From positions 369,400 to 433,399 of the forward strand of contig DDTQ01000008.1 in the NCBI GenBank assembly GCA_002344125.1: a DNA stretch of 64,000 nucleotides. Reading direction: 5' to 3'. Below, one piece after another: positions 61,845 to 64,000 of this stretch (the first letter of the stretch is position 1; each line of letters begins with the position of its first letter). A model generated the notes under the pieces. The model worked only from the letters and a program-made list of their open reading frames with translations. It was not told where the DNA came from and made no database searches. The position numbers and the translations under genes were made by a program. This stretch comes from Ignavibacteria bacterium UBA2360. Its GTDB lineage: Bacteria > Bacteroidota > Ignavibacteria > Tepidaquicellales > OLB5.

Positions 61845-61875
61845 TTGTATTCACAAAAATGCAGTGTTATATTTG
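61845..61875 (+). promoter_or_regulatory. Bacteroidota-type promoter (TTG, 20-nt spacer, TAnnTTTG)
   Basis: TTG at 61845-61847 and TATATTTG at 61868-61875. The spacing fits the -33/-7 layout better than at any other site noted here. An AAGG ribosome site lies between it and the ATG at 61903. Confidence 0.45.
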
Positions 61876-61902
61876 GGTAACTTAATAGCAAAGGTTAAGA
61901 AA

Positions 61903-62088
61903 ATGATAAAAAAATATTACGCGCAGCTCTCATTGATCGGTTTATTTCTTTTTGCCTACACATGTGCCTATTACTCAACTCCAATGCTTCCAAGCGTGGA
62001 AACTGAATTCAAATCTTCTGTGTATAAAGAATACAACAGCGAAGAGCCAAAACTCAAACCAATAAACAAAGAACTTAAGAATATCTGA
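61903..62088 (+). CDS. Small membrane or envelope protein
   Basis: 61 residues. MIKKYYAQLSLIGLFLFAYTC is a single hydrophobic N-terminal segment, possibly a signal peptide with a poor lipobox ending at Cys. A short polar tail follows (VETEFKSSVYKEYNSEEPK). The start is chosen at 61903 because of the promoter at 61868-61875 and AAGG upstream; the frame is open further 5' without support. No family recognised. Confidence 0.5.
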   Translation: MIKKYYAQLSLIGLFLFAYTCAYYSTPMLPSVETEFKSSVYKEYNSEEPKLKPINKELKNI

Positions 62089-62127
62089 GTTCCTGAATTT
62101 TTTCCTGTAAAACAACTTATTGATCAC

Positions 62128-62166
62128 AAAAAAATCCCCGCGCATTTCTTTTACGAAATGCCGGGG
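62128..62166 (-). terminator. Terminator of small secreted-protein gene 1
   Basis: Minus strand: stem CCCCGGCATTTC/GAAATGCGCGGGG with one unpaired base, 6-nt loop, followed by seven T (complement of 62128-62134). Nearly the same hairpin follows the paralogue at 62660-62698. Confidence 0.88.
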
Positions 62167-62189
62167 TTCTTAATAAATAAACTATTGAG

Positions 62190-62546
62190 CTATTCCTCAG
62201 TTTTTTCTAAATCAGCAGGTGAGGGCAGTATTATTGTTTTCGAAGCACACAGGTCAACACTTTTCAGATAATAGTATTTATCATCTTCGCCGCGGAAGCG
62301 GATATCGTAAATACAATTTGAGCTGTCAACCTTTTGTGTAAAATCAAATGATTGGTTTATTCCCACATTCCCTGAAATGTTCAGATTAAATCCCCACGCG
62401 TTAGCGTCATAGGGCGAGATCCTTACACCTGTTAAGATCATGCCAGAATTATTTGTGATTTTATAAACCTGGTTCTGTGAAAATGATGAAGAACTGAAAA
62501 TACATAGCGTTACCAAAGCAACTGCGCTGAAGATCAGCTGTTTCAT
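62190..62546 (-). CDS. Small secreted protein, paralogue 1
   Basis: 118 residues. Signal peptide MKQLIFSAVALVTLCIFSSSSFS, then a compact strand-rich domain: YKITNNSGMILTGVRISP, AWGFNLNISGNVGI, SFDFTQKV, NCIYDIRFRGEDD and VDLC. Two Cys (in NCIYD and DLC) could form a disulfide. A strong ribosome site (AGAGGAGGT) precedes the ATG. Paralogous to 62810-63169 over its whole length. I recognise no named family; the NNSG...SP...WG and C-YD...DLC pattern should help searches. Probably periplasmic. Confidence 0.8.
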   Translation of the reverse strand: MKQLIFSAVALVTLCIFSSSSFSQNQVYKITNNSGMILTGVRISPYDANAWGFNLNISGNVGINQSFDFTQKVDSSNCIYDIRFRGEDDKYYYLKSVDLCASKTIILPSPADLEKTEE

Positions 62547-62659
62547 GTTAACCTCCTCTTGAGAATATTAAATTGTTATACAGACTTGTCTTATCCCTAA
62601 ACAAAGTATTTCTGAAACAGGTTCATTAAAACCCGAAAAAATCCTCAACTGCTGAAAAA

Positions 62660-62698
62660 ACAAAATCCCCGCGCATTTCTTCTTCAAAAATGGCGGGG
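62660..62698 (-). terminator. Terminator-like hairpin downstream of small secreted-protein gene 2
   Basis: CCCCGC..CATTT paired with AAATG..GCGGGG, preceded on the plus strand by CAAAAT and A-rich sequence; a copy of the 62128-62166 hairpin. A shorter AAAGGG/CCCTTT hairpin (62708-62728) and a CAGGCAGG/CCTGCCTG stem (62741-62783) lie nearer the gene. Confidence 0.65.
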
Positions 62699-62809
62699 TT
62701 GTTAGTAAAAGGGTGACTAGCCCTTTTTTGTTTTATTTCACAGGCAGGTTTTTTATTTCAGCCCCCCACGGGCGCCCTGCCTGAATATATCATTAATTAA
62801 ATAAATCGC

Positions 62810-63169
62810 TTATTTCATCTTGCCACGGTCATCCTGAGCGGGATTTGTTAGAGTAATAGTTGTACCCGTGCACAGATCCACATCCTGCACATAGTAATAT
62901 GTGCCGTCTTCAGCCTGGTAACGTACATCGTACACACAGTTTGTCCGGTCAAGCGGCTGTGTAAACTCAAATGACCTGTCAATTGCTACATTGCCTGTAG
63001 TGTTCAGATTTGTTCCCCAGTTGTTGGCGTCATTGGGCGAAATGCTCACCCCGGTAATTACCATGCCAGAGTTGTTGGTTACGCTGTAGGTTGTTACCTG
63101 CGCGCTTGATGTGGTGGTGAATAAGCATAGCGCAAAAAGCACTGATGCTGCAAAAATGAATGTTTTCAT
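62810..63169 (-). CDS. Small secreted protein, paralogue 2
   Basis: 119 residues. Signal peptide MKTFIFAASVLFALCLFTTTSSA and the same domain as 62190-62546: YSVTNNSGMVITGVSISP, NWGTNLNTTGNVAI, SFEFTQPL, NCVYDVRYQAEDG and VDLC. The two Cys are kept. Ribosome site AAAAGGAGGG just upstream of the ATG. Gene, ribosome site and downstream hairpin are all repeated in the paralogue, so the whole unit was duplicated. Confidence 0.8.
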   Translation of the reverse strand: MKTFIFAASVLFALCLFTTTSSAQVTTYSVTNNSGMVITGVSISPNDANNWGTNLNTTGNVAIDRSFEFTQPLDRTNCVYDVRYQAEDGTYYYVQDVDLCTGTTITLTNPAQDDRGKMK

Positions 63170-63534
63170 TGTACCCTCCTTTTGAGAGATTTTTTGTTTT
63201 TGTGAATTTAAAATTATTGCTTTTTATTTCAAGCGGTAGCTGTTTTTCAGATAATCTTTCGGTTTTTTTTTTAGAGATTTTAACTCCGGTAATATTAAAA
63301 ACGATAATTATTCTTGCGGGGTTCTGCTTTAGTCTGCGGCAACGATAATTATTTACCTAAACTTCTATTAATTATCCACCGAAAGGATTCGATTATGCGC
63401 TTAAGTAATTTCTAAAAAATCTGTAGAGTATTGTGTAAGATTTATTGACACTTTTGTCTGTTAAAAATGTCATGAAAAGAAAAGTCAATTCCTGTAAAAT
63501 CGAAATTGTTTGATAGTTTTTATAGTTATTTTTA
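63170..63534. other. Gene-free AT-rich stretch
   Basis: No coding frame with recognisable content, no tRNA and no repeat-family member was found here. Short frames on both strands lack ribosome sites and protein-like composition. Confidence 0.5.
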
Positions 63535-63550
63535 TGGCACGTGAATTGTA
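63535..63550 (+). promoter_or_regulatory. Sigma-54-like promoter site
   Basis: TGGCACGTGAATTGTA matches the -24/-12 consensus TGGCACG-N4-TTGCW at all fixed positions but one (T for C). GG at 63536-63537 and GT at 63548-63549 have the required 10-nt spacing. No activator gene lies nearby. Confidence 0.4.
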
Positions 63551-63560
63551 TATTAACATA

Positions 63561-63940
63561 TGCAGAATTACCGCTCATTTAAAATATGGTTCACGTAATA
63601 CTAAGGAAGTATTCAAATAATTTCCCGGTGAACTTAAAACTTGAAATATACGTGAAGGGTTAGAGCCTGTACATATATTACAACATGAAATATGAATACG
63701 GAAGTTATCCCGAAATACAGAGGTAACGGAAGTATCCATTAATGAACACGGCAGATTGCCGGAGATTCATAAATTTCAAAAGTTCGCCGGGTATTAAATA
63801 ATAGTAAAGTTTATTATCCCCATAATACTCACTTTTTTTCCTTCTAATTCCCCGAATGGACCGAAATATTATAACACTGGTGGTTATAAACTTCGGATCC
63901 ATTCAATCAAAGGCGGTCGTAAAAGATCGCCTTTATCTTT
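63561..63940 (+). ncRNA. Candidate structured non-coding transcript
   Basis: The sequence between the sigma-54-like site and a good terminator has no convincing ORF but several hairpins. There is an outer GTTCAC/GTGAAC stem enclosing AATACT/AGTATT (about 63590-63633), CGGCA/TGCCG near 63750, and a compound 18-bp hairpin at 63854-63904 (GAATGGA/TCCATTC, CCGAA/TTCGG, TTATAA/TTATAA). It matches no RNA family I know. It may be an RNA gene, an untranslated leader whose gene is lost, or decayed DNA. Confidence 0.3.
63909..63940 (+). terminator. Rho-independent terminator
   Basis: Ten-bp stem AAAGGCGGTC/GATCGCCTTT with one G-U pair and a 6-nt loop, then ATCTTTTT. No coding gene ends upstream of it on the plus strand. 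Confidence 0.8.
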
Positions 63941-63950
63941 TTATTAAGCC

Positions 63951-63976
63951 GTAGTCGAACCCTTTTAGGGTTCGCA
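63951..63976 (+). repeat. R1 hairpin with compensatory stem change
   Basis: Same frame as R1 (GTAGTCGAA...TTCGCA), but the stem centre reads GAACCC/GGGTTC where other copies read GAAGCC/GGCTTC; loop TTTTA for TTTCA. Pairing is kept. Confidence 0.8.
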
Positions 63977-64000
63977 CTTTGTATTACGTTTAATCTTTAA

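Noticed and set aside
63393..63902. Two minus-strand frames of about 61-65 codons in the right-hand tail
   Set aside because: No ribosome site, no protein-like conservation pattern, and one runs through the compound palindrome and hairpins.

Overview
The window looks like chromosomal DNA from a member of the Ignavibacteria or close relatives (Bacteroidota/Chlorobi superphylum). Seven proteins end in a type IX secretion (T9SS) sorting domain with the NYPNPFNP signature. Most genes lack a Shine-Dalgarno sequence, and several transcription units are preceded by TAnnTTTG, the Bacteroidota-type -7 promoter element. The taxonomic call is inferred from these traits; no rRNA gene is present.

Layout. 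1-5989: the end of a secreted arylsulfotransferase-like propeller protein, a heterodimeric ABC exporter and the nucleotide-pool enzyme RdgB, then tRNA-Thr. 6297-16973: a signalling block of three multi-PAS histidine kinases and two response regulators, interrupted by an Xaa-Pro aminopeptidase. 17084-19488: a small coiled-coil protein, an AraC-type regulator and a secreted double retropepsin-like protein. 19550-20700: tRNA-Ser(GCT) followed by a 493-bp duplicated segment carrying a small GIY-YIG nuclease gene, tRNA-Ser fragments and hairpin repeats. 20750-34570 (minus strand): agmatinase, DnaX, four secreted BNR-repeat proteins and an SppA protease with an unusual outer-membrane-barrel-like N-terminus. 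The gaps are filled by islands of composite hairpin repeats, including a 240-bp tandem repeat. 34782-39807 (plus): a TPR lipoprotein, a 26-codon linker ORF, a HIT hydrolase, an S9 peptidase and a CcmE-like protein. 39877-46250 (minus): two tandem 818-residue T9SS cargo paralogues and a dihaem cytochrome c. 46357-59401 (minus): surface-polysaccharide functions (flippase, methyltransferases, glycosyltransferases, a YfhO-like membrane protein) flanking two FG-GAP/UnbV T9SS cargo proteins. 59620-64000: a small lipoprotein, a 9-bp tandem repeat, glycyl-tRNA synthetase, a small membrane protein, two paralogous small secreted proteins, and a gene-poor tail with a sigma-54-like site, strong hairpins and a terminator.

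How it fits together. The dominant theme is the cell surface: T9SS-exported propellers, surface peptidases, polysaccharide assembly and envelope proteins, next to a dense sensory block. No T9SS machinery, phage, plasmid, toxin-antitoxin or CRISPR locus is visible. The least explained parts are the tRNA-Ser/GIY-YIG cassette, the hairpin-repeat islands (whose stems vary in a compensatory way), and the structured, apparently non-coding tail near 63535-63940.
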